DNA from: Aeromonas lusitana
GTDB taxonomy: Bacteria > Pseudomonadota > Gammaproteobacteria > Enterobacterales > Aeromonadaceae
Assembly (NCBI RefSeq): GCF_002812985.1
Contig: NZ_PGCP01000024.1
Span: 1 to 39,602, forward strand
Direction of reading: 5' to 3'
Length of the DNA: 39,602 nt
Part shown: positions 7,276-15,493 of the stretch, in pieces
How the letters are laid out: the number at the start of each line of letters is the position of its first letter
Numbering within the stretch: position 1 is the stretch's first letter
Notes under the pieces: model-generated
Seen by the model: only the letters and a program-made list of their open reading frames with translations
Told to the model about the DNA's origin: nothing
Database searches by the model: none
Made by a program: the position numbers and the translations under genes

Positions 7276-9687
7276 TTAAACGTGCGAATGAGTGCTGACA
7301 TGGGAAGCCGCCTTGGGCTGCCAGCGTTTCAATAACAAAGAGTTGCTGAGCACAGTAATGCTGCTCAGGGCCATGGCCGCCCCGGCCAGCTCGGGGCTGA
7401 GGTAGCCCAGCGCCGCCAGCGGAATGCCGATGATGTTGAACACGAAGGCCCAGAACAGGTTCTGCTGTATGGTACGCCAGGTCGCCGCCGAGATGTCGAT
7501 GGCATCGGCCACCAGCCGCGGATCCGAGCGCATGAGCGTGATGGAAGCGGTTTCCATCGCCACGTCCGAACCCGAGCCCATGGCGATCCCCACGTCCGCC
7601 GCTGCCAGGGCCGGTGCGTCGTTCACCCCATCCCCGACCATGGCCACCAGGCCGTCGACCTGATTGCGCAGCGCCTCGACCTTCTCTACCTTGCCGGCAG
7701 GCAGCACGGAATCGAAGGCCCCATCCAGCCCCAGCTTGGCGGCAATATGAGCGACCGGCGCCGGCGCATCGCCGCTCACCAGCCAGCTGGCGATGCCGCG
7801 CTGACGCAGGGTGGCGATGGCCGCCGGGCTCTCTGGCCTCAGGGTATCGGCCAGGGCGGCGATGCCGACCGCGGCGCCGTCGATGGCCACCCAGACCCGG
7901 GTCGCCCCGTCGTTGCCCGAGTCGCTATCCGGCTCGGCCTGCGCCGGCAGGGGGATGCCGAGTGCGGCCAGCAGGGAGGGGTTGCCGATGGCGACGCTGT
8001 GACCCGCGACCTTGCCGAGGATACCGGCGCCGACGCGCACCTCCACCTCATCCGGTTGCGGCAGGCTGGCACCTTGCACGGCCTCGCGCATCGCCAGTGC
8101 CAGCGGGTGTTCGCTCGCCTGTTGCAGGGCCGCGGCCAGACGCAGCTGCTCCTCGCTGCCGCTCCAGCTCGCCAGCACGGGACGGCCCTGGGTGAGGGTG
8201 CCTGTCTTGTCGAAGATCAGCGCCTTGATGCCGTGGGCCTTCTGCAGGGTATCCACGTCCTTGATCAGGATGCCGTGACGGGCCGCCACCCCGGTGCCGG
8301 TGACGATGGCGGCCGGCGTGGCCAGTCCGAGGGCACAGGGGCAGGCGATGACCAGCACGGCCACCGCCGCCAGCAGGGCCTGACCGAAGTCGTTGGTGAT
8401 GGCGTACCACACCAGCAGGGTAAACAGGGCGATGACCATGACCACAGGTACGAACACGGCGGAAACCTTGTCCACCAGCTGTTGCAGCGGGGCCTTGCCC
8501 ATCTGGGCATTCTCCACCAGGGCGATGATCTTGCTGAGGCTGGAATCCTCCCCCACGGTCGTGGCTTCGATCTCCAGCACGCCGGAGCGGTTGATGGCGC
8601 CTCCCAGCACGTTGTCACCCGGGGTGCGCAGCACCGGTAGGCTCTCGCCGGTGAGGATGGACTCATCCAGTTCGCTCTCGCCGCTCACTATCTTGCCATC
8701 CACCGGCACCCGCTCACCGACCAGCACCCGCAGCCTGTCGCCGCGCAGTACCTCGTCGACGGAGAGGCTCTGCCACTCTCCCCCGCGCCAGACGGTGGCG
8801 CTCTCGGGGCGCAGTGCCATCAGCTCGCGAATGGCGGACTGGGTGCTGCGTCTGGCTCGCGCCTCCAGCAGTTTACCGAGTGAAATCAGGGTGATGATGA
8901 TGGCGCTCGCCTCGAAGTAGAGCTTGCCGCTGGCAGCCATCCCCAGAGTCGCCAACAGGTAGAGGCTGTAGAAGTAGGCGGCACTGGTGCCGGTGGCGAC
9001 CAGCACATCCATATTGGCGGAGCGGTTCTTGATGGCAAGCCAGGCGCCACGATAGAAGCGGGCCCCGATCCAGAACTGCACCGGGGTGGCGAGCACCAGC
9101 TCCAGCCAGGCGGGCAGATGCCAGGGCAGCAGCCCCGCCATGGCCAGCATTCCTACCAGCAGCGGCAGGGTCAGCAGGGCCGAGATGCTGACCTGAACCA
9201 GCGCCTTGTGAGCGGCGGCGGATTCTTGTTCTTCCCGGGCAAGCAGTTGCTGACGACGGGCGCTGGCACTGCCCTGCGCCAACTGGGCGCCGAAGCCGAG
9301 CGCTTCAATCTGTTCGCGCAGGGAGGCCGGGCTCTGCACGCCGGGCACCTGAGTGATGCGGGCCTGCTCGAGGGAGAAGTTCACGTCTGCCGAGATGACA
9401 CCCGGCAATGCGCTCAGCATCTTGTTTAGCCGAGCCGAACAACCGGCGCAGGTCATGCCAGTAATTTGAAACAACAGCGTCTCTTCGCCGTAGTCGTAAC
9501 CCTGGGATTTGATGCTCTCCAGCACAACCGGCAGCTGGGTATCCTGGCTCAGCTCGATGGCCGCCTGCTCCAGCGCGAAGTTGACGGTGGCTTCGACCCC
9601 GTCGAGTTTGTTGAGGGCGGTGGTGATCCGGCTGGCGCAGTTGGCGCAGCTCATGCCGCTGATGGGAAGTTGAATGTGCATGGTCAT
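7276..9687 (-). CDS. copA: Copper-exporting P1B-type ATPase CopA
   Basis: This 803-residue inner-membrane pump exports cytoplasmic Cu+ at the expense of ATP. Two N-terminal heavy-metal-associated domains carry GMSCANC (Cys14/Cys17) and GMTCAGC (Cys80/Cys83). Further on come the transmembrane helices, the ion-binding CPC in VIACPCALGLATP, the phosphorylation motif DKTGTLTQG, the SEHPLA motif of the nucleotide domain, and MVGDGVNDAPALAAADVG. ATG 9687 follows GAGGAG; the frame stays open further upstream but runs through the promoter. It is the first gene of a copA-cueR unit under a MerR-type promoter. This combination makes Cu(I) the substrate rather than Zn/Cd. Confidence 0.96.
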   Translation of the reverse strand: MTMHIQLPISGMSCANCASRITTALNKLDGVEATVNFALEQAAIELSQDTQLPVVLESIKSQGYDYGEETLLFQITGMTCAGCSARLNKMLSALPGVISADVNFSLEQARITQVPGVQSPASLREQIEALGFGAQLAQGSASARRQQLLAREEQESAAAHKALVQVSISALLTLPLLVGMLAMAGLLPWHLPAWLELVLATPVQFWIGARFYRGAWLAIKNRSANMDVLVATGTSAAYFYSLYLLATLGMAASGKLYFEASAIIITLISLGKLLEARARRSTQSAIRELMALRPESATVWRGGEWQSLSVDEVLRGDRLRVLVGERVPVDGKIVSGESELDESILTGESLPVLRTPGDNVLGGAINRSGVLEIEATTVGEDSSLSKIIALVENAQMGKAPLQQLVDKVSAVFVPVVMVIALFTLLVWYAITNDFGQALLAAVAVLVIACPCALGLATPAAIVTGTGVAARHGILIKDVDTLQKAHGIKALIFDKTGTLTQGRPVLASWSGSEEQLRLAAALQQASEHPLALAMREAVQGASLPQPDEVEVRVGAGILGKVAGHSVAIGNPSLLAALGIPLPAQAEPDSDSGNDGATRVWVAIDGAAVGIAALADTLRPESPAAIATLRQRGIASWLVSGDAPAPVAHIAAKLGLDGAFDSVLPAGKVEKVEALRNQVDGLVAMVGDGVNDAPALAAADVGIAMGSGSDVAMETASITLMRSDPRLVADAIDISAATWRTIQQNLFWAFVFNIIGIPLAALGYLSPELAGAAMALSSITVLSNSLLLKRWQPKAASHVSTHSHV

Positions 9688-9715
9688 GACGATGCTCCTC
9701 AAAGTTGACCCACAA

Positions 9716-9746
9716 ACATTAACCTTTACTGTAAGGGTAAGCTCAA
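9716..9746 (-). promoter_or_regulatory. copA promoter with CueR-type operator in a 19-bp spacer
   Basis: On the minus strand -35 TTGAGC and -10 TAATGT are separated by exactly 19 bp. That spacer contains the near-perfect dyad ACCCTTACAGTAAAGGT (9722-9738; 8+1+8 with one mismatch). A 19-bp spacer with a central dyad is the hallmark of MerR/CueR-activated promoters. Confidence 0.88.
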
Positions 9747-9770
9747 GCACCTCTCTTCACTTTTTTGTGC

Positions 9771-9799
9771 AAATAAAAGACGGCGCCTGTTGGCGCCGT
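9771..9799 (-). terminator. Rho-independent terminator of pyrE
   Basis: Stem ACGGCGCC/GGCGCCGT with a 4-nt loop, followed on the minus strand by CTTTTATTT, downstream of the pyrE stop. Confidence 0.85.
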
Positions 9800-9866
9800 T
9801 TGTTCGTTCCTGTCGGCCCTATGCCGATCTCTGTTTGAGCTGAACCGAGAGCGAGGCTCTACGTCG

Positions 9867-10532
9867 TCAGATCCCGTACTGGGCGCGGTAGGCCTGCATG
9901 GCTGCCAGCTGTTCCGCCAGTTCGGGCCGCTCTGCCTGCTGCTCTTCCTGCTTTTCTTCCAAATATGCGATGAGATCTGCCATCTGGATGATGGCGATGA
10001 TGTGGGCACCATAGTCGCGCTCCACCTCCTGAATGGCGGAGAGCTCGCCCTTGCCCTTCTCCTGGCGATCCAGGGCGATCAGCACCCCGGCCAGGGAGGC
10101 GCCGTTGGCCTGGATCAGGTCCATGGACTCGCGGATGGCGGTACCGGCGGTGATGACGTCGTCCACCAGCATGATGCGCCCCTTGAGCGGGCTGCCCACC
10201 AGGTTGCCGCCCTCACCGTGATCCTTGGCTTCCTTGCGGTTGAAGCACCAGGGCACGTCCACGTCATGCTGCTCCACCAGTTGCACCGCGGTGGCGGAGG
10301 CGATGGGAATGCCCTTGTAGGCCGGGCCAAACAGCACGTCAAATGCGATGCCTGCATCCATCAGGGCGGCGGCATAGAAGCGGCCAAGGCGGGCCAGATC
10401 GCGACCGCTGTTGAACAGGCCGGCGTTGAAGAAGTAGGGGCTCTTGCGGCCGGACTTCAGGGTGAACTCACCGAATTTGAGGACCTGTTTCTCCAGGGCG
10501 AACTCGATAAATTGACGCTGGTAGGCTTTCAT
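9867..10532 (-). CDS. pyrE: Orotate phosphoribosyltransferase
   Basis: This 221-residue cytoplasmic enzyme converts orotate plus PRPP to orotidine 5'-phosphate in pyrimidine synthesis. Family features are the N-terminal [21 protein letters not shown], the active-site loop region [13 protein letters not shown], and the PRPP-binding motif [13 protein letters not shown]. The C-terminus is a few residues longer than in E. coli (213 aa) and ends in a Glu/Gln-rich helix. ATG 10532 is preceded by AAGGAG. It lies 80 bp downstream of rph, separated by a hairpin that probably attenuates pyrE as in E. coli. Confidence 0.96.
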   Translation of the reverse strand: MKAYQRQFIEFALEKQVLKFGEFTLKSGRKSPYFFNAGLFNSGRDLARLGRFYAAALMDAGIAFDVLFGPAYKGIPIASATAVQLVEQHDVDVPWCFNRKEAKDHGEGGNLVGSPLKGRIMLVDDVITAGTAIRESMDLIQANGASLAGVLIALDRQEKGKGELSAIQEVERDYGAHIIAIIQMADLIAYLEEKQEEQQAERPELAEQLAAMQAYRAQYGI

Positions 10533-10568
10533 TCTGGCTCCTTGCTTGTCTCATCTTGGTGTGGGGTA

Positions 10569-10607
10569 AAAAAGGGTATAAAAAAACGCGGTCAATGCCG
10601 CGTTTTT
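10569..10607 (-). promoter_or_regulatory. rph-pyrE intercistronic attenuator hairpin
   Basis: The perfect 10-bp stem AAAAACGCGG / CCGCGTTTTT starts 5 bases after the rph TGA (10612-10614). On the minus strand it is followed by long T-runs. In E. coli pyrE is controlled by UTP-sensitive attenuation at exactly this place: when UTP is low, a ribosome translating the end of rph stays close to the polymerase and prevents the hairpin forming. The position here fits that mechanism; its operation in this organism is inferred. Confidence 0.8.
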
Positions 10608-10611
10608 AAAA

Positions 10612-11328
10612 TCAGGAGAGCGACTGCTTCTGCAGCGCTATGATGTCGGCGATGCCGCCCTTGGCGAGCGCCAGCATGGCCAGCAGCTCCTCGTGGGTGA
10701 AAGGCTCTGCCTCGGCGGTGCCCTGCACCTCTATGATGCGACCGTCTTCGGTCATCACCACGTTCATGTCGGTCTCGGCGGCTGAGTCTTCGACATACTC
10801 CAGATCGCAGATGGCTTCTCCCTGGAACATGCCGACGGAGACGGCGGCGATCATCTGCTTGAGCGGGCTCTGCTTGAGCATGCCCTTCTCCACCATCCAG
10901 TTCAGTGCATCCACCAGGGCCACGCAGGCACCGGTAATGGCGGCGGTGCGGGTGCCACCGTCGGCCTGCAGCACGTCGCAATCCACAGTGATGGAGTGCT
11001 CGCCCAGGGCGGTCAGATCCACGGCGGCGCGCAGGGAGCGGGCGATCAGGCGGGAGATCTCCAGGGTGCGGCCGCTCTGCTTGCCGGCGGCGGCTTCGCG
11101 GTTCATGCGGGAATGGGTGGAGCGCGGCAGCATGCCGTACTCGGCGGTGACCCAGCCCTGCCCCTTGCCCTTCAGGAAGCGCGGCACGCTGGTGTCGACG
11201 CTGGCGGTGCACAGCACCCGGGTGTTGCCGAATTCCACCAGCACAGATCCTTCCGCATGCTTGGTGAAGTGGCGGGTGATGGTAACCGGGCGCACTTGCG
11301 CGGCACTGCGATCGCTGGGACGGGACAT
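10612..11328 (-). CDS. rph: Ribonuclease PH
   Basis: This 238-residue phosphorolytic 3'-5' exoribonuclease trims tRNA 3' ends and degrades structured RNA using inorganic phosphate; it works as a hexameric ring. The family pattern runs through the whole length: [20 protein letters not shown] at the start, [33 protein letters not shown], the phosphate-binding region [38 protein letters not shown], and [16 protein letters not shown] 11328 follows GAGG and matches the family N-terminus; a longer frame upstream has no family similarity. It is the first gene of rph-pyrE and divergent from yicC, the same order as in E. coli. The intact C-terminus contrasts with the frameshifted K-12 rph. Confidence 0.96.
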   Translation of the reverse strand: MSRPSDRSAAQVRPVTITRHFTKHAEGSVLVEFGNTRVLCTASVDTSVPRFLKGKGQGWVTAEYGMLPRSTHSRMNREAAAGKQSGRTLEISRLIARSLRAAVDLTALGEHSITVDCDVLQADGGTRTAAITGACVALVDALNWMVEKGMLKQSPLKQMIAAVSVGMFQGEAICDLEYVEDSAAETDMNVVMTEDGRIIEVQGTAEAEPFTHEELLAMLALAKGGIADIIALQKQSLS

Positions 11329-11363
11329 GGAACTGACCTCTGGGCTGGCTGAATTGGCGCAGG

Positions 11364-11442
11364 AGTATAAGTGATCCCAGCCCAAATATCAGCCGCTAAA
11401 ACCACGCCGTTGGCTGACGGGGGCAGCCTGGCTGGGTATACT
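11364..11442. promoter_or_regulatory. Divergent promoter region of rph and yicC
   Basis: On the minus strand TATACT (11364-11369) lies 36 bp before the rph ATG. On the plus strand TATACT (11437-11442) lies 33 bp before the yicC ATG, with a poor -35 candidate CTGACG 17 bp upstream. Both calls rest mainly on the -10 boxes. Confidence 0.4.
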
Positions 11443-11474
11443 GGCCCCACACTTCATCAAGCCCGGAACAATCA

Positions 11475-12338
11475 ATGATTCACAGCATGACCGCCTACGC
11501 CCGCAAGGAACTCAAGGGCGACTGGGGCACAGCCGTTTGGGAAATTCGTTCGGTCAACCAGCGCTATCTGGAAACCTACATCCGGCTACCGGAGCAGCTG
11601 CGCAGCCTGGAGCCGGTCCTGCGTGAGCGTTTCCGTGCCAAGCTGCAGCGCGGCAAGGTGGAGTGCAACCTGCGTTTCGAGGCCGCTCAGGCTGCAGCCA
11701 GCCAGCTGCACATCAATGAAGAGCTGGCCAAGCTCATCATCGAGAGCGCCAGCTGGGTGATGAAGGAGGCCGGTCAGGGCCAACTCAACCCGGTGGATGT
11801 GCTGCGCTGGCCCGGTGTCATGGCTGCCGCCGAGCAGGACATGGATGCGGTCGCCACCGAACTGATGAGCGGTTTCGATCTGACCATGGATGACTTCCTC
11901 GCCTCCCGCGCCAGCGAAGGGGCCAACCTCAAGGCGCTGATCGAGCAACGCCTGGACGGCATTCAGGTCGAGGCGACCAAGGTGCGTGCTCACCTGCCGC
12001 AGATCATCGAGAACCAGCGCCAGAAGCTCACCGACCGCCTGGCCGAAGCCAAGGTGGAGCTGGATCCGGCCCGCATCGAGCAGGAGATCGTACTGCTGGC
12101 CCAGAAGATCGACGTGGCCGAAGAGCTGGATCGCCTCGAGATGCACATCAGCGAGACCATCAAGATCATGAAGAAAGGGGGCGCCTGCGGCCGCCGTCTC
12201 GACTTCATGATGCAGGAGTTCAACCGCGAGTCGAACACGCTCGGCTCCAAGTCCATCAACGCCGAAGTGACTCAGTCCGCCGTCGAGCTGAAGGTCCTCA
12301 TCGAACAGATGCGCGAGCAGATCCAGAACATCGAGTGA
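11475..12338 (+). CDS. yicC: YicC family endoribonuclease
   Basis: This 287-residue cytoplasmic protein has the family's opening MIHSMTAYARKE, followed by WEIRSVNQRYLETYIRLPE. It carries the C-terminal DUF1732 segment, with the strongly conserved MKKGGACGRRLDFMMQEFNRESNTLGSKS near residues 233-261. YicC proteins are reported RNases; in E. coli YicC acts on small RNA RyhB with PNPase. The middle (about 155-225) is Glu/Lys/Leu-rich and probably helical or coiled-coil. It is divergent from rph, as in enterobacteria, and is followed by a perfect terminator. Confidence 0.93.
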   Translation: MIHSMTAYARKELKGDWGTAVWEIRSVNQRYLETYIRLPEQLRSLEPVLRERFRAKLQRGKVECNLRFEAAQAAASQLHINEELAKLIIESASWVMKEAGQGQLNPVDVLRWPGVMAAAEQDMDAVATELMSGFDLTMDDFLASRASEGANLKALIEQRLDGIQVEATKVRAHLPQIIENQRQKLTDRLAEAKVELDPARIEQEIVLLAQKIDVAEELDRLEMHISETIKIMKKGGACGRRLDFMMQEFNRESNTLGSKSINAEVTQSAVELKVLIEQMREQIQNIE

Positions 12339-12362
12339 TCCCGCTCTGTTGCTGAGTCGATT

Positions 12363-12392
12363 AAAAAAGCCCTTGTTAACAAGGGCTTTTTT
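12363..12392. terminator. Bidirectional terminator between yicC and ubiA
   Basis: A perfect palindrome: AAAAAAGCCCTTGTT followed at once by AACAAGGGCTTTTTT. T-runs on both strands serve the convergent yicC and ubiA. Confidence 0.93.
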
Positions 12393-12405
12393 GTTGAGCT
12401 GATTG

Positions 12406-13269
12406 CTAGAGGTAGTGGATAACCACTCCGAGCAGCACCAGGGCGCCTACGTAGTTGTTGTTGAGGAAGGCCTTGAAGCAGGCCTCCCGCTCGCGCTCGC
12501 GAATGAGCCGCTGCTGGTAGACGAACAGCGCCGCCGCCCCCAGCAGGCCCCAGTAGTAACTCGAGCCAAGCGCCATCAGCTGGCCCACCAGCAGCAAGAT
12601 CAGCAGGGTCGCCAGTTGCAGCACGCCGATGATCCGCTTGTCGTGGCGGCCAAACAGGATGGCACTCGATTTCAGGCCGAGCTTGAGGTCGTCGTCCCTG
12701 TCCACCATGGCGTACTGGGTGTCGTAGGCGATGGTCCACAACAGGTTGGCGAGGAACAGCAGCCAGGCCACGGCGGGCAGGGCGTTCGCCTCGGCCGCAT
12801 AGGCCATGGGAATGGACCAGGAGAAGGCCATGCCCAGCACCAGCTGCGGGATCGAGATGAAACGCTTCATGAAGGGGTAGCAGACCGCCAGCAGCAGACC
12901 GGCGAACGACAGGCCTATGGTGAGCGGGTTCATGGTCAGCACCAGCCCGAACGAGATCAGCGCCAGCACCGCGAACAGCATGAGTACCTCGCGCGGTTCG
13001 ACCTTGCCCATGGGCAGGGGACGGCCGGCGGTGCGCTTCACATGACCATCGAAGTTGCGATCCGCATAGTCATTGATGACGCAGCCGGCGGAGCGCATCA
13101 GGAAGACGCCCACCACGAACACCAACAGGGTCCAGAGGCTCGGCACGCCGCCGGCCGCCAGCCAGAGTGCCCACAGGGTCGGCCACAGCAGCAACAGGGT
13201 GCCGATGGGCTTGTCGATGCGGGCCAACTGCACGTAGGCCAGTCCCCGCTCCTTGGTTAACAATTTCAC
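12406..13269 (-). CDS. ubiA: 4-hydroxybenzoate polyprenyltransferase
   Basis: This 287-residue integral membrane prenyltransferase attaches the polyprenyl tail to 4-hydroxybenzoate in ubiquinone synthesis. The two Asp-rich Mg/diphosphate motifs are visible: [20 protein letters not shown] (about 66-85) and [20 protein letters not shown] (about 186-205), set among eight to nine hydrophobic helices. The start is GTG (13269) after GGAG. It overlaps the ubiC stop as GTGA, so translation is probably coupled to ubiC, which makes its substrate. Confidence 0.95.
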   Translation of the reverse strand: MKLLTKERGLAYVQLARIDKPIGTLLLLWPTLWALWLAAGGVPSLWTLLVFVVGVFLMRSAGCVINDYADRNFDGHVKRTAGRPLPMGKVEPREVLMLFAVLALISFGLVLTMNPLTIGLSFAGLLLAVCYPFMKRFISIPQLVLGMAFSWSIPMAYAAEANALPAVAWLLFLANLLWTIAYDTQYAMVDRDDDLKLGLKSSAILFGRHDKRIIGVLQLATLLILLLVGQLMALGSSYYWGLLGAAALFVYQQRLIREREREACFKAFLNNNYVGALVLLGVVIHYL

Positions 13270-13817
13270 TCCGGCTCCTTATTCGATGACAACAGGCTGG
13301 ACGATAGCGAGGGCAGGAAGAGTTCGTGGACCAGCAAGGGCCACTGCCCCAGATAGAGACGGGAACGGCGCCCCCAGACGATGGCGGCCGGACACCAGGG
13401 GTTGGCCGCGATCTCGAAGCTTGCCAGCAGCAGATGATCTCGCTTTGCAGGCTCCTGACCGAAGATACGTTCACCCAAAGGCTGTTCACCCAGATCATGT
13501 AAACCGCCGCCCTGCAATGCCGCCTCGGCAAACAGGGTCCAGCCCAGGATGGCGGGTCCGCCATCGCCATGCAGTATCACTTCGCGGCACAACCCCTGAG
13601 GACAGTCGGCCGCCACCAGCGCCTGCTCATCGGCCGCGAGCGGCACGCTTCGATTGCCAAGCAGTTGCACCGAGAGCTGGCGATTGTAACGACGCAGCCG
13701 CCGGGTCATGGAGTCGGCCTCCAGCAACCAGGGGCGCAGGGCCTCGGGGGGCTCGCATTGTTCGGGTGCCTGCCAGGGGGCAAGCTGGATGAGGGGAACA
13801 GTCAACTCGGACTTCAC
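13266..13817 (-). CDS. ubiC: Chorismate lyase
   Basis: This 183-residue cytoplasmic enzyme cleaves chorismate to 4-hydroxybenzoate and pyruvate, the first step of ubiquinone synthesis. Family features are [16 protein letters not shown] near 30-44, the [20 protein letters not shown] segment with the conserved Arg, the GERIF motif, and the late [22 protein letters not shown]. The start is GTG (13817) with no strong ribosome binding site, which suggests low expression. It overlaps ubiA by 4 bp. Confidence 0.93.
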   Translation of the reverse strand: MKSELTVPLIQLAPWQAPEQCEPPEALRPWLLEADSMTRRLRRYNRQLSVQLLGNRSVPLAADEQALVAADCPQGLCREVILHGDGGPAILGWTLFAEAALQGGGLHDLGEQPLGERIFGQEPAKRDHLLLASFEIAANPWCPAAIVWGRRSRLYLGQWPLLVHELFLPSLSSSLLSSNKEPE

Positions 13818-14095
13818 AACTTCACCATCCGGAGATTTCCGTTGTCAGGTTAAAATCCGGTTTATTATCCGTAAATCAATGGAGAATAGTAAGAACTTGT
13901 TCACGAACTGTTGCCAGAGACGGTTCAAGGGGAAAAGCGCAGCACCGACGACGTCGTTTATCGGCATCGAAGGGCGCTTCCCACCTCGATCCCGGTCACC
14001 CGATAGGTGCGGGAGCGGCTGACGGCCACATCCGGGCTTGACGGCCCAGAGGCCAACATCAAAAATGGGGCATCTATCGCCGCCGAGCCATCCAG
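13818..14095. other. Divergent intergenic region ubiC / fliL-like gene
   Basis: I see no convincing gene in this 278-bp stretch. Near ubiC it is AT-rich (TTAAAATCCGGTTTATTATCC at 13850-13870) and probably carries the ubiC promoter. Towards the plus-strand gene, TTGACG (14038-14043) and AAAAAT (14061-14066) are 17 bp apart and are a weak promoter candidate. Confidence 0.4.
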
Positions 14096-14521
14096 ATGAA
14101 GATCGTCAATGTCCTGCTGATGTTATTACTGAGTGTCACCGCCTTGAACGCCCAGGCCTCCGCGGAGCCTGCCGCCGATCCGGCTGCGGCCGCCAAGCCG
14201 GGCTTTGCCTATCATGCGCTGGATCCGGACATCATCACCAACTACCTGGGGGATGGCAAAACCCTGGGCTACGTGCGGGTGACGGTGGAGCTGATGGCCG
14301 AGAACGGGGCCGACCTCAAGCTGCTGGAGCAGCATGATCCCCTGATCCGCGACGCCATCATCCGATTGATTGGCAGCAAGACAGGGGAGCAGATCAAGTC
14401 CCTGGCGAGCCGTGAGGAGCTGCGTAAGGAGTGCGAAAACCGGGTCAACGAGTTGCTGGTGAAAGAGACCGGCAAGAAGGCGGTCCGTGAGCTCATCTTC
14501 ACCAAGTACCTATATCAGTAG
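14096..14521 (+). CDS. Secreted FliL-like protein
   Basis: This 141-residue protein resembles the flagellar basal-body protein FliL in its folded part: YHALDPDIITNYLGDGKTLGYVRVTVELMAEN, then HDPLIRDAIIRLIG and the helical VNELLVKETGKKAVRELIFTKYL ending. Classical FliL has an N-terminal membrane anchor. This one starts instead with a typical cleavable signal peptide (MKIVNVLLMLLLSVTALNAQASA, cleavage near residue 23), so it is probably periplasmic. Vibrio-type genomes carry a similar fliL paralogue beside ubiC, away from flagellar operons. Its role is unknown; a link to flagellar stator function is only suggested by the family. The ribosome binding site is weak. Confidence 0.82.
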   Translation: MKIVNVLLMLLLSVTALNAQASAEPAADPAAAAKPGFAYHALDPDIITNYLGDGKTLGYVRVTVELMAENGADLKLLEQHDPLIRDAIIRLIGSKTGEQIKSLASREELRKECENRVNELLVKETGKKAVRELIFTKYLYQ

Positions 14522-14581
14522 TGCAGTAGCAATCCTGATCTCAGCCCATCTATCCCATTCGCCGTCGAGGAGATGACCGTC

Positions 14582-14752
14582 ATGGGCCACAAGACCCTGT
14601 GTGAATGGCGCCGTCACGAGATCCCCTTCGAGCTCAAGGCGCTGCGCAAGATAGTGAAAAAGCCCAAGTTCGTGTGCGGCAAATGCGCCCGCAGCGCCAA
14701 CGACAAGCAGTACCTGTGTCAGCCGCTGCGCTTGAAGGAAAAGGACGACTAG
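14582..14752 (+). CDS. 56-aa Cys-rich basic protein, putative metal-binding
   Basis: A short frame with a good ribosome binding site (GAGGAG, 9-nt spacing to ATG 14582; another ATG at 14573 is in frame but too close). It is Lys/Arg-rich with one early Cys in LCEWRRHEIPFEL and a compact CGKCARSANDKQYLC arrangement (CxxC plus a Cys eleven residues later). This looks like a small zinc-binding knuckle with possible nucleic acid or protein binding. I do not recognise a named family. It follows the FliL-like gene by 60 bp and precedes a convergent lipoprotein gene. Confidence 0.72.
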   Translation: MGHKTLCEWRRHEIPFELKALRKIVKKPKFVCGKCARSANDKQYLCQPLRLKEKDD

Positions 14753-14821
14753 GGCCTCGCTGTCGAATCGCCCAGCCCGGCAAGCCTCATGGCTGATTCA
14801 GGCAGGAGAAGGTGCTAACCC

Positions 14822-15160
14822 TTATTGATCGGTCCAGCCCTGGCGACCCTGCTCGAACAGACGCCGAGCCTGTACGTCATTGGGGCAGACACCGCGGTAC
14901 TCCTCGCCGGAGCGGCCGGCCAGATAGAGGTGCTCGGGGCGGCAGTACCAGGCCAAGCCCTTCTGACGACCCTGCTGCCACATGGCCACATCCACCTTGT
15001 CCCCGCACTGGGTCTGATGGAATTCAACCCGATCGGCGGCAAAACCCAGCTTGCCGTCGGCCTCCCCCACATCGCTCCACACCTTCTCGCAGGGATCGTC
15101 CGAGTTGGAGACACAGCCACCGAGCAGGGTGGCGCACACAGTGATGACGAGTAGTCGCAT
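14822..15160 (-). CDS. DUF2799-like lipoprotein
   Basis: This 112-residue lipoprotein has a lipobox: MRLLVITVCATLLGGC, with lipidation predicted at Cys16. The mature part contains regularly spaced Cys residues and repeated Gly/Tyr motifs (WSDVGEADGKLG, GLAWYCRPEHLYLAGRSGEEYRGVCP). This is typical of the DUF2799 family, whose function is unknown. ATG 15160 follows AAGG; a longer in-frame start at 15256 would bury the signal peptide. It is likely anchored in the outer membrane, because Val, not Asp, follows the Cys. The gene is monocistronic. Confidence 0.84.
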   Translation of the reverse strand: MRLLVITVCATLLGGCVSNSDDPCEKVWSDVGEADGKLGFAADRVEFHQTQCGDKVDVAMWQQGRQKGLAWYCRPEHLYLAGRSGEEYRGVCPNDVQARRLFEQGRQGWTDQ

Positions 15161-15162
15161 AT

Positions 15163-15252
15163 TCATCCTTGAGCGGTTCATGAGCATCCTGAGCAGGTGA
15201 GCAGAGCGGGTCAGCCCACCACAATGACGACTCACCTTATCATCCTTGAGCG
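15163..15252 (-). repeat. Short direct repeat spanning the lipoprotein translation start
   Basis: TCATCCTTGAGCG occurs at 15163-15175 and again at 15240-15252 (offset 77 bp). The first copy includes the ribosome binding site of the lipoprotein gene. Flanking bases also resemble each other (GCTCA before, TCGTC after), so this may be a decayed duplication of the gene start. No gene is evident in 15161-15330. Confidence 0.5.
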
Positions 15253-15323
15253 TCATTTGAGCAGTTCATTCTAGCCAGCCCAACCGCCCCCACCAAGTCC
15301 CTTCCCGGGGCCGATGAACAGGC

Positions 15324-15354
15324 AAAAAATCGGGCGGGCCCTGAGGCCCGCCCG
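15324..15354 (-). terminator. Rho-independent terminator of the 40-aa acidic gene
   Basis: Stem CGGGCGGGCC / GGCCCGCCCG with loop CTGA, followed on the minus strand by ATTTTTTG. Confidence 0.88.
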
Positions 15355-15370
15355 TGCGTTTCACCGTGGT

Positions 15371-15493
15371 TTACTGATCGTCGAGAGAGTCAAAGTCCTG
15401 CCAACTCTCGTCATCCAGCTCCTCCAGCTCGTCTTCCCAGGATTCCGGCTCCCAATCATCGTCGAGCTCGTAATCCGGCGTCTGCTCACCCAT
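15371..15493 (-). CDS. 40-aa highly acidic protein of unknown function
   Basis: The minus-strand frame begins MGEQTPDYELDDDWEPESW and ends DFDSLDDQ followed by TAA. Roughly half the residues are Asp or Glu, interspersed with four Trp. AAGGAG lies 7 nt before ATG 15493 (an upstream ATG at 15499 is in frame but too close to it), and a strong terminator sits 17 bp after the stop. The start, stop and terminator together make it a believable standalone gene. I do not recognise it. Acidic miniproteins of this kind can act as adaptors or nucleic acid mimics, but nothing here shows that. Confidence 0.72.
   Translation of the reverse strand: MGEQTPDYELDDDWEPESWEDELEELDDESWQDFDSLDDQ

Noticed and set aside
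9688..9750. A longer start for copA at 9750
   Set aside because: It would put coding sequence through the -10, dyad and -35 of the CueR-type promoter. ATG 9687 has a good ribosome binding site.
13708..14022. A 104-codon plus-strand frame running out of ubiC
   Set aside because: Its first third is antisense to ubiC, it has no ribosome binding site and the product has no recognisable feature.
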